Origin: Halictus rubicundus
Taxonomy: Eukaryota; Arthropoda; Insecta; Hymenoptera; Halictidae
Reading direction: 5' to 3'
DNA: 64,000 bases
NCBI RefSeq assembly: GCF_050948215.1
Contig: NW_027488932.1
Coordinates: 1-64,000 of the forward strand
The first letter of the stretch is position 1. Every line of letters begins with the position of its first letter. Both the position numbers and the translations under genes were made by a program. Below, piece by piece: positions 41,101 through 56,346 of the stretch. The notes beneath the pieces are model-generated. The model did not search any database. It worked only from the letters and a program-made list of their open reading frames with translations, and had not been told where the DNA came from.

Positions 41101-42707
41101 GATAGGATAAAGGATAGGATAGAATAGAGAATAGGATAGGGCATTGGATAGGATAGAGGATAGGATAGGATTGAGGATAGGATAGGAAAGAGGATAGGAT
41201 AGTAAAGAGGATGGGATAGGATAGAGGATACGATAGAGGATTGGATAGTATAAAGGATAGGATAGGATAGAGGATAGGATAGGATTGAGGATAGGATAGG
41301 ATAGAGGATACGATAGAGGATTGGATAAAATAAAGGACAGGATAGGATAGAGTATAGGATAGGATAGAGGATAGGATAGGATTGAGGATAGGATAGGATA
41401 GGATAGGATAGAGGATAGGATGAGATAAAGGATAGGATAGGGTTGAGGATAGGATTGGATAGAGGATAGGATAGGATAGATGGTAGGAGAGGATAGAGGA
41501 TAGGATAGGATAGAGGATAGTATAGGATAGAGGATAGTATAGGATAGAGGATACGATAGGATAGGATAGAGGATAGGATGGGATAGAGGATAGGATAGGA
41601 TGGAGGATAGGATAGGATAGAGGATAGGATAGGATAGAGGATAGGATAGGATAGAGGATACGATAGGATAGAGGATACGATAGGATAGAGGATACGATAT
41701 GATAGGCGATATGATAGGATAGAGGACAGGATAGGATAGTATAGTGGATAGGATAGGATAGAGGATAGGATAGGATAGAGGATAGATAGCATAGAGGATA
41801 GGATGAGATAAAGGATAGGATAGGATAGGATAGAGGATAGGATAGGATAGAGAATAGGATATTATAGAGGATATTATAGAGTAGAGGATAGGATAGGATA
41901 GAGGATAGGATAGGATAGAGAATAGGATATTATAGAGGATATTATAGGGTAGAGGATAGGATAGGATGGAGGATAGGATAGGATAGAGGATAGGATGGAG
42001 GATAGGATAGGATAGAGGATAGGATAGGATAGAGGATAGGATTGGATAGAGGATAGGATAGGATAGAGGATGGGATAGGATTGAGGAAAGGATAGGATAG
42101 AGGATAGGATAGGATAGAGGATAGGATAGGATGGAGGACAGGAGACGATAGACGACAGGAGACGATAGAGGAGTGAGGATAGGGTAGAGGATAGGATAGG
42201 ATACAGGATAGGATAGGATAGAGGGTAGGATAGACCATAGGATCGGATATAGGATAGGATAGGGGATTGGATAGGATAGAGGATAGGATAGGATAGAGGA
42301 TAGGATAGGATAGAGCATACGATATGATAGAGGATAGGATAGAGGATAGGTTAGGATAAAGGATAGGATAGGGTAGAAGATCGGACAGAGGATAGGATAG
42401 AGGATAGGATACGATATATGATATTATCAGATAGAGGATAGGATAGGATAGTGCATACGATATTATAGAGGATAGGATAAGATGGAGGATAGGATAGGAT
42501 AGAGGATATGATATTATAGAGGATGGGATAAGATAGAGGATACGATAGGATAGAGGATACGATATTATAGAGGATAGGATAAGATAGAAGATAGGATAGG
42601 ATAGAGGATAGGATAGGATAGATAATAGGACAGGATATATGATATTATGGGAAAGAGGATAGGATATGATAGAGGATAGGATAGGATTGAGCAAAGGTTA
42701 GGATAGA
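38101..42707. repeat. Diverged mosaic satellite
   Basis: Contains X fragments (landmarks at 38383 and 40148). A stretch at about 39740-40070 is repeated at 41607-41937 (offset 1867), and 40501-40640 is repeated at 42315-42454 (offset 1814). It is the most degenerate part of the window in 17-mer periodicity. No gene seen. Confidence 0.78.
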
Positions 42708-43232
42708 GGATAGGATAGGATAGAGAATATTATAGGATACATGATATTATATGATAGAGGATAGGATAGGGGATTTGATAGGATATAGGATGGGATAGGA
42801 TAGAGGATAGTATATAATACAGTCTAGGATAGGATTGAAGATGGGACGGGATAGAGGATGGGATATCGGATTGGATAGGATAGACGATAGGATGGGATAG
42901 AGGATAGGATAGGATAGAGGATAGGATAGGATTGAGCAAAGGTTAGGATAGAGGATACGGTAGAGGATTGGATATCACTGAGGTTAGGAAAGAGGATAGG
43001 ATAGGGTATTGGATAGGATTGAGGATAGGATAGGATAGAGAATATTATTGGATACATGATATTATATGATAGAGGATAGGATAGGGGATTTGATAGGATA
43101 TAGGATAGGATAGGATAGAGGATAGTATATAATACAGTCTAGGATAGGATTGAAGATGGGACGGGATAGAGGATGGGATATCGGATTGGATAGGATAGAC
43201 GATAGGATGGGATAGAGGATAGGATAGGATAG
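42708..43232. repeat. Local 315-bp-period duplication
   Basis: About 210 bp at 42708-42917 is repeated at 43023-43232. Shared rare landmarks are GAGAATATTA (42723/43038), GATACATGATATTATATG (42736/43051) and AGTCTAGGATAGG (42821/43136), all at exactly 315 bp. The 105 bp in between contains GATATCACTGAGGTTAGG. Confidence 0.85.
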
Positions 43233-46200
43233 CGGATAATATAGGATAGTGGATAGGATAGGATAGTATAGGGGATAGGATAGGATAGAGGATAGTATTG
43301 TATAGAGGATAGGATAGTATACAGGATAGGATAGGATTGAGGATAGGATAGGATAGAGGATTGGATAGAGGATAGGACAGGATAGAGGATAGGACAGGAT
43401 ACAGGATAGGATAGGAGATTAGATAGGATAGAGGATAGGATACGATAGACGATAGGATAGTATAGAGGATAGGATAGGATAGAGTATAGGATAGGATAGA
43501 GGATGGGATAGGATAGAGGATAGGATAGGATAGAGGATACGATAGGGGATTGGATAAGATAGAGGATAGGATAGGATAGAGGATAGGATATAATACACTA
43601 TAGGATAGGATTGAGGATAGGATAGGATAGAGGATAGGATAGGATAGAGGATACGATAGAGGATTGGATAGGATAGAGAGTAGGATAGGATAGAGGATAG
43701 GATACGATAGAGGATAGGATAGGATAGAGGATAGGATAGGATAGAGGATAGGATAGGATAGAGGATAGGATAGGATAGAGGATGGTATAGGATAGAGGAT
43801 AGGATAGGATAGAGGACAGGATAGGATAGAGGATAGGATAGGATAGAGGATAGGATAGGATACAGGATAGGATAGGATAGAGGATAGGATACGATAGAGG
43901 ATAGGATAGGATAGAGAATAGGATATAGGATTGGATAGGATTGAGGATAGGATACGATAGAGGATAGGATAGGATAGGATAGAGAGTAGGATAGGATAGA
44001 TGATATTATAGGACAGAGGACATTATAGGACAGAGGAAACGATATTATAGAGGATAGGATAGGATAGAGGATAGGATCGGATAGAGGATAGGATAGGGGA
44101 TTGGATAGGATAGAGGATAGGATTCGATAGAGGACAGGATAGGATAGGATGGCGGAAAGGATAGGATAGAGTATAGAATAGGACAGAGGATAAGATAGGA
44201 TAGAGGATAGGATAAGTTAGAGGATAGGATAGGATAGAGGATAGGATAGAGGATTGGATAGGATTGAGGATACGATAGGATAGAGGATAGGATAGAAAAT
44301 AGGATAGGATAGAGGATACGATAGGGGATTGGATCGGATACACTATAGGATACGGTAGAGGATAGGATAGGATAGGATAGAGGATAGGATAGGATAGAGG
44401 ATAGGGGATTGGATAGGATTGAGGATAGGATTGGAGAGAGGGTAGGATAGGATAAAGGATAGGATAGGATAGAGAATAGGATAGGAAAGAGGATAGGATA
44501 GGATAGAGGATAGGATAGGATAGAGGGTAGGATAGGATAGAGGATAGGATAGAGGATAGGATACAGGATAGGATAGAGGATAGGATAGAGGATAGGATAG
44601 CATAGAGGATAGGATCGGATAAGAGGATAGGATAGGATAGAGGATAGGAGGGGTAGAGGATAGGATAGGATGGAGTATAGGATAGGATTGAGGATACGAT
44701 AGGGTTGAGCATAACATAGGGTAGAGGATAGGATAGTATAGAGGATAGAATAGGATAGATTATAGGATAGTGTATTGGGTATGATAGAGAACAGGAGTCG
44801 ATAGAGGATGGGATAGGATAGGATAAAGGATAGGATAGGATAGAGTGTAGAATAGGATAGAGGATAGGATAGGATAGAGGATAGGATAGGATAGAGGATA
44901 TGATGGTATAGAGGATAGGATAGAAAATAGAGGATAGGATAGAGGATTGGATACGATACGGGGTATTATAGGATAGAGGGTAGGATAGGATAGCGAATAG
45001 GATAGGATATAGGATTGGATAGGATAGAGGATAGGATATGATAGAGGAGAGAATAGGATAGGATAGAGAATAGGATAGGGGATTGGATAGGATAGAGGAT
45101 AGGAGACGATAGAGGATAGGATAGGTCATTGGATAGGATAGAGGACTGGAGACGATAGAGGATAGGATAGGATAGAGGATAGGATAGGATAGAGGATAGG
45201 ATAGAATAGCCGATAGGATAGGATGGAGTATAGGATAGAATTGAGGATAGGATAGGGTTGAGCATAGGATAGGATAGAGGATAGGATAGTGTAGACAATA
45301 GGATAGGATAGGGAATATGATAATGTATATGATATTATAGAATAGAGGATAGGATATGATAGAGGATACGATATTTATAGGATAGGATAGGATAGAGGAT
45401 CGGATATGATAGAGGATTGGATAGGATAGAGGATAGGATCGGATAGAGAATAGGATAGTGCATTGGATAGGATACAGGATAGGATAGGATAGAGGATATG
45501 ATAGGATAGATGATAGGATAGGATTGAGGATATAATAGGATAGAGTATAGGATAGGATAGAGGATAGGATAGGATAGAGGGTAGGATAGGATAGAGGGTA
45601 GGATAGGATAGAGGATAGGATAGAGGATAGGATACAGGATAGGATAGAGGATAGGATAGAGGATAGGATAGGATAGAGGATAGGATCGGATAGAGGATAG
45701 GATTGGATGGAGGATAGGATAGGATTGAGGATAGGATAGAGGATAGGATAGGATAGGATAGAGAATAGGATATGATAGAGGATAGAATAGGATAGGATAG
45801 AGAATAGGATAGGGGATTGGATAGGATAGAGGATAGGAGACGATAGAGGATAGGATAGGTCATTGGATAGGATAGAGGACTGGAGACGATAGAGGATAGG
45901 ATAGGATAGAGGATAGGATAGGATAGAGGATAGGATAGGATAGCCGATAGGATAGGATGGAGTATAGGATAGAATTGAGGATAGAATAGGGTTGAGGATA
46001 GGATAGGATAGAGGATAGGATAGTAAAGAGAATAGGATAGGATAGGGAATATGATAATGTATATGATATTATAGGATAGAGGATAGGATATGATAGAGGA
46101 TAGGATAGGATAGCGAATAGGATAGGATATAGGATTGGATAGGATAGAGGATAGGATATGATAGAGGATAGAATAGGATAGGATAGAGAATAGGATAGGG

Positions 46201-49200
46201 GATTGGATAGGATAGAGGATATGAGACGATAGAGGATAGGATAGGTCATTGGATAGGTTAGAGGACTGGAGACGATAGAGGATAGGATAGGATAGAGGAT
46301 AGGATAGGATAGAGGATAGGATAGGATAGCCGATAGGATAGGATGGAGTATAGGATAGAATTCAGGATAGGATAGGGTTGAGGATAGGATAGGATAGAGG
46401 ATAGGATAGTATAGAGAATAGGATAGGATAGGGAATATGACAATGTATATGATATTATAGGATAGAGGATAGGATATGATAGAGGATACGATATTTATAG
46501 GATAGGATAGGATAGAGGATCGGATATGATAGAGGATTGGATAGGATAGAGGGTAGGATAGGATAGAGGATAGGATGGGATAGAGGATAGGATAGGATAG
46601 AGGGTAGGATAGGATAGAGGATAGGATAGAGGATAGGATAGCGGATAGGATAGCATAGAGGATAGGATCGGATAGAGGATAGGATAGGATAGAGGGTAGG
46701 ATAGGATTGAGGATAGGATGAGGATAGGATAGGATAGAGGATAGGATAGGATAGTGGATAGGATAGGATAGAGGATAGGATAGGATAGAGGATAGGATAG
46801 GATAGAGGATATTATAGGATAGAGGATAGGATAGGATAGAGGATAGGATAGGATAGAGGATAGGATAGGATAGAGGATAGGATAGGATAGAGGATAGGAT
46901 AGGATAGAGGATAGGATAGGATAAAGGATAGGATAGGATAGAGGATAGGATAGGATAGAGGATAGGATAGGATAGAGGATAGGATAGGATAGAGGATAGG
47001 ATAGGATAGAGGATAGAATAGGATAGATTATAGGATAGTGGATTGGGTATGATAGAGAACAGGAGTCGATAGAGGATGGGATAGGATAGGATAAAGGATA
47101 GGATAGGATAGAGTGTAGAATAGGATAAAGGATAGGATAGGATAGAGGATAGGATAGGATAGAGGATAGGATGGTATAGAGGATAGGATAGAAAATAGAG
47201 GATAGGATAGAGGATTGGATACGGCAGAGGATAGGATACGATAGAGGATAGGATAGAGGATTGGATAGGGCAGAGGATAGGATACGATAGAGGATAGGAT
47301 AGCATAGAGGATAGGATAGCATAGAGGATAGGATAGAGGATAGGATAGAGGATTGGATCGGGTAGAGAATTGTATAGGATAGAGGATATTATAGCATACA
47401 GGATAGGATATGATAGAGGGTAGGATAGGATGGAGTATAGGATAGGATTGAGGATTGGATAGGGTTGAACATAACATAGGATAGAGGATAGGATGGGATA
47501 GAGGATAGGATAGAGGATAGAGGATAGGATAGAGGATAGGATAGAGGATTGGACACGATAGGTGTATTATAGGATAGAGGGTAGGATAGGATAGCGGATA
47601 GGATAGGATATAGGATTGGATAGGATACGATAGAGGATAGGATAGGATAGGATAGAGAATAGGGTAGGGGATTCGATAGGATAGAGGATAGGAGACGATA
47701 GAGGATAGGATAGGATAGAGGATAGGATAGGATAGAGGATAGGATAGAGGATAGGATAGGATAGAGGATAGGATCGGATAGAGGATAGGATAGGATAGAG
47801 GATAGGATAGGATTGAGGATAGGATAGAGGATAGGATAGGATAGGATAGAGAATAGGATATGATAGAGGATAGAATAGGATAGGATAGAGAATAGGATAG
47901 GGGATTGGATAGGATAGAGGATAGGAGACGATAGAGGCTAGGATAGGTCATTGGATAGGATAGAGGACTGGAGACGATAGAGGATAGGATAGGATAGAGG
48001 ATAGGATAGGATAGAGGATAGGATAGGATAGAGGATAGGATAGGATAGCCGATAGGATAGGATGGAGTATAGGATAGAATTGAGGATAGGATAGGGTTGA
48101 GGATAGGATAGGATAGAGGATAGGATAGTATAGAGAATAGGATAGGATAGGGAATATGATAATGTATATGATATTATAGGATAGAGGATAGGATATGATA
48201 GAAGATACGATATTTATAGGATAGGATAGGATAGAGGATCGGATATGATAGAGGATTGGATAGGATAGAGGGTAGGATCGGATAGAGAATAGGATAGTGC
48301 ATTGGATAGGATAGAGGATAGGATAGGATAGAGGATATGATAGGATAGATGATAGGATAGGATTGAGGATAGGATAGGATAGAGTATAGGATAGGATATA
48401 GGATAGGATAGGATAGAGGATACGATAGGATAGAGGGTAGGATAGGATAGAGGATAGGATAGGATAGAGGATAGGATAGGATAGAGGATAGGATAGGATA
48501 GAGGATAGGATAGGATAGAGGATAGGAGGGGTAGAGGATAGGATAGGATGGAGGATAGGATAGGATAGAGGATAGGATAGGATAGAGGATAGGATAGGAT
48601 AGAGGATAGGATAGGATAGAGGATAGGATATGATAGAGGATAGGATAGGATATAGGATTGGATAGGATACGATAGAGGATAGGATAGGATAGGATAGAGA
48701 ATAGGGTAGGAGATTCGATAGGATAGGGGATAGGAGACGATAGAGGATAGGATAGGTCATTGGATAGGATAGAGGACTGGAGACGATAGAGGATAGGATA
48801 GGATAGAGGATAGGATAGGATAGAGGATAGGATAGGATATAGGATTGGATAGGATACGATAGAGGATAGGATAGGATAGGATAGAGAATAGGGTAGGGGA
48901 TTCGATAGGATAGAGGATAGGAGACGATAGAGGATAGGATAGGTCATTGGATAGGATAGAGGACTGGAGACGATAGAGGATAGGATAGGATAGAGGATAG
49001 GATAGGATAGAGGATAGGATAGGATAGAGGATAGGATAGGATAGAGGATAGGATAGGATAGAGGATAGGATAGGATAGAGGATAGGATAGGATAGAGGAT
49101 AGGATAGGATAGAGGATAGGATAGGATAGATGATAGGATAGGATAGAGGATAGGATAGGATAGAGGATAGGATAGGATTGAGGGGTAGGATAGGATAGAG

Positions 49201-50905
49201 GATAGGAGGGGTAGAGGATAGGATAGGATGGAGTATAGGATAGGATTGAGGATAGGATAGGGTTGAGCATAACATAGGGTAGAGGATAGGATAGTATAGA
49301 GGATAGAATAGGATAGATTATAGGATAGTGGATTGGGTATGATAGAGAACAGGAGTCGATAGAGGATGGGATAGGATAGGATAAAGGATAGGATAGGATA
49401 GAGTGTAGAATAGGATGGAGGATAGGATAGGATAGAGGATAGGATAGGATAGAGGATAGGATAGGATAGAGAATAGGATAGGATAGGGAATATGACAATG
49501 TATATGATATTATAGGATAGAGGATAGGATATGATAGAGGATACGATATTTATAGGATAGGATAGGATAGAGGATCGGATATGATAGAGGATTGGATAGG
49601 ATAGAGGGTAGGATCGGATAGAGGATAGGATAGGATGGAGGATAGGATAGGATAGAGGATAGGATAGGATAGAGGATAGGATAGGATAGAGGATAGGATA
49701 GGATAGAGGATAGGATAGGATAAAGGATAGGATAGGATAGAGGATAGGATAGGATAGAGGATAGGATAGGATAGAGGATAGGATAGGATAGAGGATAGGA
49801 TAGGATAGAGGATAGAATAGGATAGATTATAGGATAGTGGATTGGGTATGATAGAGAACAGGAGTCGATAGAGGATGGGATTGGATAGGATAAAGGATAG
49901 GATAGGATAGAGTGTAGAATAGGATAAAGGATAGGATAGGATAGAGGATAGGATAGGATAGAGGATAGGATGGTATAGAGGATAGGATAGAAAATAGAGG
50001 CTAGGATAGAGGATTGGATACGGCAGAGGATAGGATACGATAGAGGATAGGATAGAGGATTGGATAGGGCAGAGGATAGGATACGATAGAGGATAGGATA
50101 GCATAGAGGATAGGATAGCATAGAGGATAGGATAGAGGATAGGATAGAGGATTGGATCGGGTAGAGAATTGTATAGGATAGAGGATATTATAGCATACAG
50201 GATAGGATATGATAGAGGGTAGGATAGGATGGAGTATAGGATAGGATTGAGGATTGGATAGGGTTGAACATAACATAGGATAGAGGATAGGATGGGATAG
50301 AGGATAGGATAGAGGATAGAGGATAGGATAGAGGATAGGATAGAGGATTGGACACGATAGGTGTATTATAGGATAGAGGGTAGGATAGGATAGCGGATAG
50401 GATAGGATATAGGATTGGATAGGATACGATAGAGGATAGGATAGGATAGGATAGAGAATAGGGTAGGGGATTCGATAGGATAGAGGATAGGAGACGATAG
50501 AGGATAGGATAGGATAGAGGATAGGATAGGATAGAGGATAGGATAGAGGATAGGATAGGATAGAGGATAGGATCGGATAGAGGATAGGATAGGATAGAGG
50601 ATAGGATAGGATTGAGGATAGGATAGAGGATAGGATAGGATAGGATAGAGAATAGGATATGATAGAGGATAGAATAGGATAGGATAGAGGATAGGATAGG
50701 ATAGAGGATAGGATAGGATAGAGAATAGGATAGGATAGGGAATATGACAATGTATATGATATTATAGGATAGAGGATAGGATATGATAGAGGATACGATA
50801 TTTATAGGATAGGATAGGATAGAGGATCGGATATGATAGAGGATTGGATAGGATAGAGGGTAGGATCGGATAGAGAATAGGATAGTGCATTGGATAGGAT
50901 AGAGG
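43233..50905. repeat. Second higher-order satellite domain, left part
   Basis: Array of 17-mers with recurring cassettes: GGTCATTGGATAGG followed by GAGGACTGGAGACG (first near 45122), and AATGTATATGATATTATAG (first near 45312). The landmark GATCGGGTAGAGAATTG appears at 47356 and 50155. Local blocks are shuffled copies of each other, with offsets such as 2521 bp (48757 to 51278). No gene seen. Confidence 0.85.
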
Positions 50906-53615
50906 ATAGGATAGGATAGAGGATATGATAGGATAGATGATAGGATAGGATTGAGGATAGGATAGGATAGAGTATAGGATAGGATATAGGATAGGATAGG
51001 ATAGAGGATACGATAGGATAGAGGGTAGGATAGGATAGAGGATAGGATAGGATAGAGGATAGGATAGGATAGAGGATAGGATAGGATAGAGGATAGGATA
51101 GGATAGAGGATAGGATATGATAGAGGATAGGATAGGATAGAGGATAGGATATGATAGAGGATAGGATAGGATATAGGATTGGATAGGATACGATAGAGGA
51201 TAGGATAGGATAGGATAGAGAATAGGGTAGGAGATTCGATAGGATAGGGGATAGGAGACGATAGAGGATAGGATAGGTCATTGGATAGGATAGAGGACTG
51301 GAGACGATAGAGGATAGGATAGGATAGAGGATAGGATAGGATAGAGCATAGGATAGGATATAGGATTGGATAGGATACGATAGAGGATAGGATAGGATAG
51401 GATAGAGAATAGGGTAGGGGATTCGATAGGATAGAGGATAGGAGACGATAGAGGATAGGATAGGTCATTGGATAGGATAGAGGACTGGAGACGATAGAGG
51501 ATAGGATAGGATAGAGGATAGGATAGGATAGAGGATAGGATAGGATAGAGGATAGGATAGGATAGAGGATAGGATAGGATAGAGGATAGGATAGGATAGA
51601 GGATAGGATAGGATAGAGGATAGGATAGGATAGAGGATAGGATAGGATAGATGATAGGATAGGATAGAGGATAGGATAGGATAGAGGATAGGATAGGATT
51701 GAGGGGTAGGATAGGATAGAGGATAGGAGGGGTAGAGGATAGGATAGGATGGAGTATAGGATAGGATTGAGGATAGGATAGGGTTGAGCATAACATAGGG
51801 TAGAGGATAGGATAGTATAGAGGATAGAATAGGATAGATTATAGGATAGTGGATTGGGTATGATAGAGAACAGGAGTCGATAGAGGATGGGATAGGATAG
51901 GATAAAGGATAGGATAGGATAGAGTGTAGAATAGGATGGAGGATAGGATAGGATAGAGGATAGGATAGGATAGAGGATAGGATAGGATAGAGAATAGGAT
52001 AGGATAGGGAATATGACAATGTATATGATATTATAGGATAGAGGATAGGATATGATAGAGGATACGATATTTATAGGATAGGATAGGATAGAGGATCGGA
52101 TATGATAGAGGATTGGATAGGATAGAGGGTAGGATCGGATAGAGAATAGGATAGTGCATTGGATAGGATAGAGGATAGGATAGGATAGAGGATATGATAG
52201 GATAGATGATAGGATAGGATTGAGGATAGGATTGAGGATAGGATAGGATAGAGTATAGGATAGGATATAGGATAGGATAGGAAAGAGGATAGGATAGGAT
52301 AGAGGGTAGGATAGGATAGAGGATAGGATAGGATGGAGGATAGGATAGGATAGAGGATAGGATCGGATAGAGGATAGGATAGGATAGAGGATAGGATAGG
52401 ATTGAGGATAGGATAGAGGATAGGATAGGATAGGATAGAGAATAGGATATGATAGAGGATAGAATAGGATAGGATAGAGGATAGGATAGGATAGAGGATA
52501 GGATAGGATAGAGAATAGGATAGGATAGGGAATATGACAATGTATATGATATTATAGGATAGAGGATAGGATATGATAGAGGATACGATATTTATAGGAT
52601 AGGATAGGATAGAGGATCGGATATGATAGAGGATTGGATAGGATAGAGGGTAGGATCGGATAGAGAATAGGATAGTGCATTGGATAGGATAGAGGATAGG
52701 ATAGGATAGAGGATATGATAGGATAGATGATAGGATAGGATTGAGGATAGGATTGAGGATAGGATAGGATAGAGTATAGGATAGGATATAGGATAGGATA
52801 GGATAGAGGATAGGATAGGATAGAGGGTAGGATAGGATAGAGGATAGGATAGGATGGAGGATAGGATAGGATAGAGGATAGGATAGGATAGAGGATAGGA
52901 TAGGATAGAGGATAGGATAGGATAAAGGATAGGATAGGATAGAGGATAGGATAGGATAGAGGATAGGATAGGATAGAGGATAGGATAGGATAGAGGATAG
53001 GATAGGATAGAGGATAGGATAGGATAAAGGATAGGATAGGATAGAGGATAGGATAGGATAGAGGATAGGATAGGATAGAGGATAGGATAGGATAGAGGAT
53101 AGGATAGGATAGAGGATAGAATAGGATAGATTATAGGATAGTGGATTGGGTATGATAGAGAACAGGAGTCGATAGAGGATGGGATTGGATAGGATAAAGG
53201 ATAGGATAGGATAGAGTGTAGAATAGGATAAAGGATAGGATAGGATAGAGGATAGGATAGGATAGAGGATAGGATAGGATAGAGGATAGGATAGAGGATA
53301 GGATAGGATAGAGGATAGGATCGGATAGAGGATAGGATAGGATAGAGGATAGGATAGGATTGAGGATAGGATAGAGGATAGGATAGGATAGGATAGAGAA
53401 TAGGATATGATAGAGGATAGAATAGGATAGGATAGAGGATAGGATAGGATAGAGGATAGGATAGCATAGAGGATAGGATAGAGGATAGGATAGAGGATTG
53501 GATCGGGTAGAGAATTGTATAGGATAGAGGATATTATAGCATACAGGATAGGATATGATAGAGGGTAGGATAGGATGGAGTATAGGATAGGATTGAGGAT
53601 TGGATAGGGTTGAAC
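50906..53615. repeat. 2710-bp higher-order unit, copy 1
   Basis: Every landmark checked in this interval (for example GGATATGATAGG at 50921, ATATGATAGAGG at 51115, the GGTCATTGG cassettes at 51276 and 51463, GACAATGTATATG at 52014 and 52537) recurs exactly 2710 bp downstream. Confidence 0.87.
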
Positions 53616-56346
53616 ATAACATAGGATAGAGGATATGATAGGATAGATGATAGGATAGGATTGAGGATAGGATAGGATAGAGTATAGGATAGGATATAGG
53701 ATAGGATAGGATAGAGGATACGATAGGATAGAGGGTAGGATAGGATAGAGGATAGGATAGGATAGAGGATAGGATAGGATAGAGGATAGGATAGGATAGA
53801 GGATAGGATAGGATAGAGGATAGGATATGATAGAGGATAGGATAGGATAGAGGATAGGATATGATAGAGGATAGGATAGGATATAGGATTGGATAGGATA
53901 CGATAGAGGATAGGATAGGATAGGATAGAGAATAGGGTAGGAGATTCGATAGGATAGGGGATAGGAGACGATAGAGGATAGGATAGGTCATTGGATAGGA
54001 TAGAGGACTGGAGACGATAGAGGATAGGATAGGATAGAGGATAGGATAGGATAGAGCATAGGATAGGATATAGGATTGGATAGGATACGATAGAGGATAG
54101 GATAGGATAGGATAGAGAATAGGGTAGGGGATTCGATAGGATAGAGGATAGGAGACGATAGAGGATAGGATAGGTCATTGGATAGGATAGAGGACTGGAG
54201 ACGATAGAGGATAGGATAGGATAGAGGATAGGATAGGATAGAGGATAGGATAGGATAGAGGATAGGATAGGATAGAGGATAGGATAGGATAGAGGATAGG
54301 ATAGGATAGAGGATAGGATAGGATAGAGGATAGGATAGGATAGAGGATAGGATAGGATAGATGATAGGATAGGATAGAGGATAGGATAGGATAGAGGATA
54401 GGATAGGATTGAGGGGTAGGATAGGATAGAGGATAGGAGGGGTAGAGGATAGGATAGGATGGAGTATAGGATAGGATTGAGGATAGGATAGGGTTGAGCA
54501 TAACATAGGGTAGAGGATAGGATAGTATAGAGGATAGAATAGGATAGATTATAGGATAGTGGATTGGGTATGATAGAGAACAGGAGTCGATAGAGGATGG
54601 GATAGGATAGGATAAAGGATAGGATAGGATAGAGTGTAGAATAGGATGGAGGATAGGATAGGATAGAGGATAGGATAGGATAGAGGATAGGATAGGATAG
54701 AGAATAGGATAGGATAGGGAATATGACAATGTATATGATATTATAGGATAGAGGATAGGATATGATAGAGGATACGATATTTATAGGATAGGATAGGATA
54801 GAGGATCGGATATGATAGAGGATTGGATAGGATAGAGGGTAGGATCGGATAGAGAATAGGATAGTGCATTGGATAGGATAGAGGATAGGATAGGATAGAG
54901 GATATGATAGGATAGATGATAGGATAGGATTGAGGATAGGATTGAGGATAGGATAGGATAGAGTATAGGATAGGATATAGGATAGGATAGGAAAGAGGAT
55001 AGGATAGGATAGAGGGTAGGATAGGATAGAGGATAGGATAGGATGGAGGATAGGATAGGATAGAGGATAGGATCGGATAGAGGATAGGATAGGATAGAGG
55101 ATAGGATAGGATTGAGGATAGGATAGAGGATAGGATAGGATAGGATAGAGAATAGGATATGATAGAGGATAGAATAGGATAGGATAGAGGATAGGATAGG
55201 ATAGAGGATAGGATAGGATAGAGAATAGGATAGGATAGGGAATATGACAATGTATATGATATTATAGGATAGAGGATAGGATATGATAGAGGATACGATA
55301 TTTATAGGATAGGATAGGATAGAGGATCGGATATGATAGAGGATTGGATAGGATAGAGGGTAGGATCGGATAGAGAATAGGATAGTGCATTGGATAGGAT
55401 AGAGGATAGGATAGGATAGAGGATATGATAGGATAGATGATAGGATAGGATTGAGGATAGGATTGAGGATAGGATAGGATAGAGTATAGGATAGGATATA
55501 GGATAGGATAGGATAGAGGATAGGATAGGATAGAGGGTAGGATAGGATAGAGGATAGGATAGGATGGAGGATAGGATAGGATAGAGGATAGGATAGGATA
55601 GAGGATAGGATAGGATAGAGGATAGGATAGGATAAAGGATAGGATAGGATAGAGGATAGGATAGGATAGAGGATAGGATAGGATAGAGGATAGGATAGGA
55701 TAGAGGATAGGATAGGATAGAGGATAGGATAGGATAAAGGATAGGATAGGATAGAGGATAGGATAGGATAGAGGATAGGATAGGATAGAGGATAGGATAG
55801 GATAGAGGATAGGATAGGATAGAGGATAGAATAGGATAGATTATAGGATAGTGGATTGGGTATGATAGAGAACAGGAGTCGATAGAGGATGGGATTGGAT
55901 AGGATAAAGGATAGGATAGGATAGAGTGTAGAATAGGATAAAGGATAGGATAGGATAGAGGATAGGATAGGATAGAGGATAGGATAGGATAGAGGATAGG
56001 ATAGAGGATAGGATAGGATAGAGGATAGGATCGGATAGAGGATAGGATAGGATAGAGGATAGGATAGGATTGAGGATAGGATAGAGGATAGGATAGGATA
56101 GGATAGAGAATAGGATATGATAGAGGATAGAATAGGATAGGATAGAGGATAGGATAGGATAGAGGATAGGATAGCATAGAGGATAGGATAGAGGATAGGA
56201 TAGAGGATTGGATCGGGTAGAGAATTGTATAGGATAGAGGATATTATAGCATACAGGATAGGATATGATAGAGGGTAGGATAGGATGGAGTATAGGATAG
56301 GATTGAGGATTGGATAGGGTTGAACATAACATAGGATAGAGGATAG
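53616..56346. repeat. 2710-bp higher-order unit, copy 2
   Basis: Direct tandem copy of 50906-53615. Landmark GATCGGGTAGAGAATTG at 53501 is followed by one at 56211, exactly one unit away. Identity ends near 56346, where GGATATGATAGG in copy 1 is replaced by GGATAGGATGGG. Confidence 0.87.
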
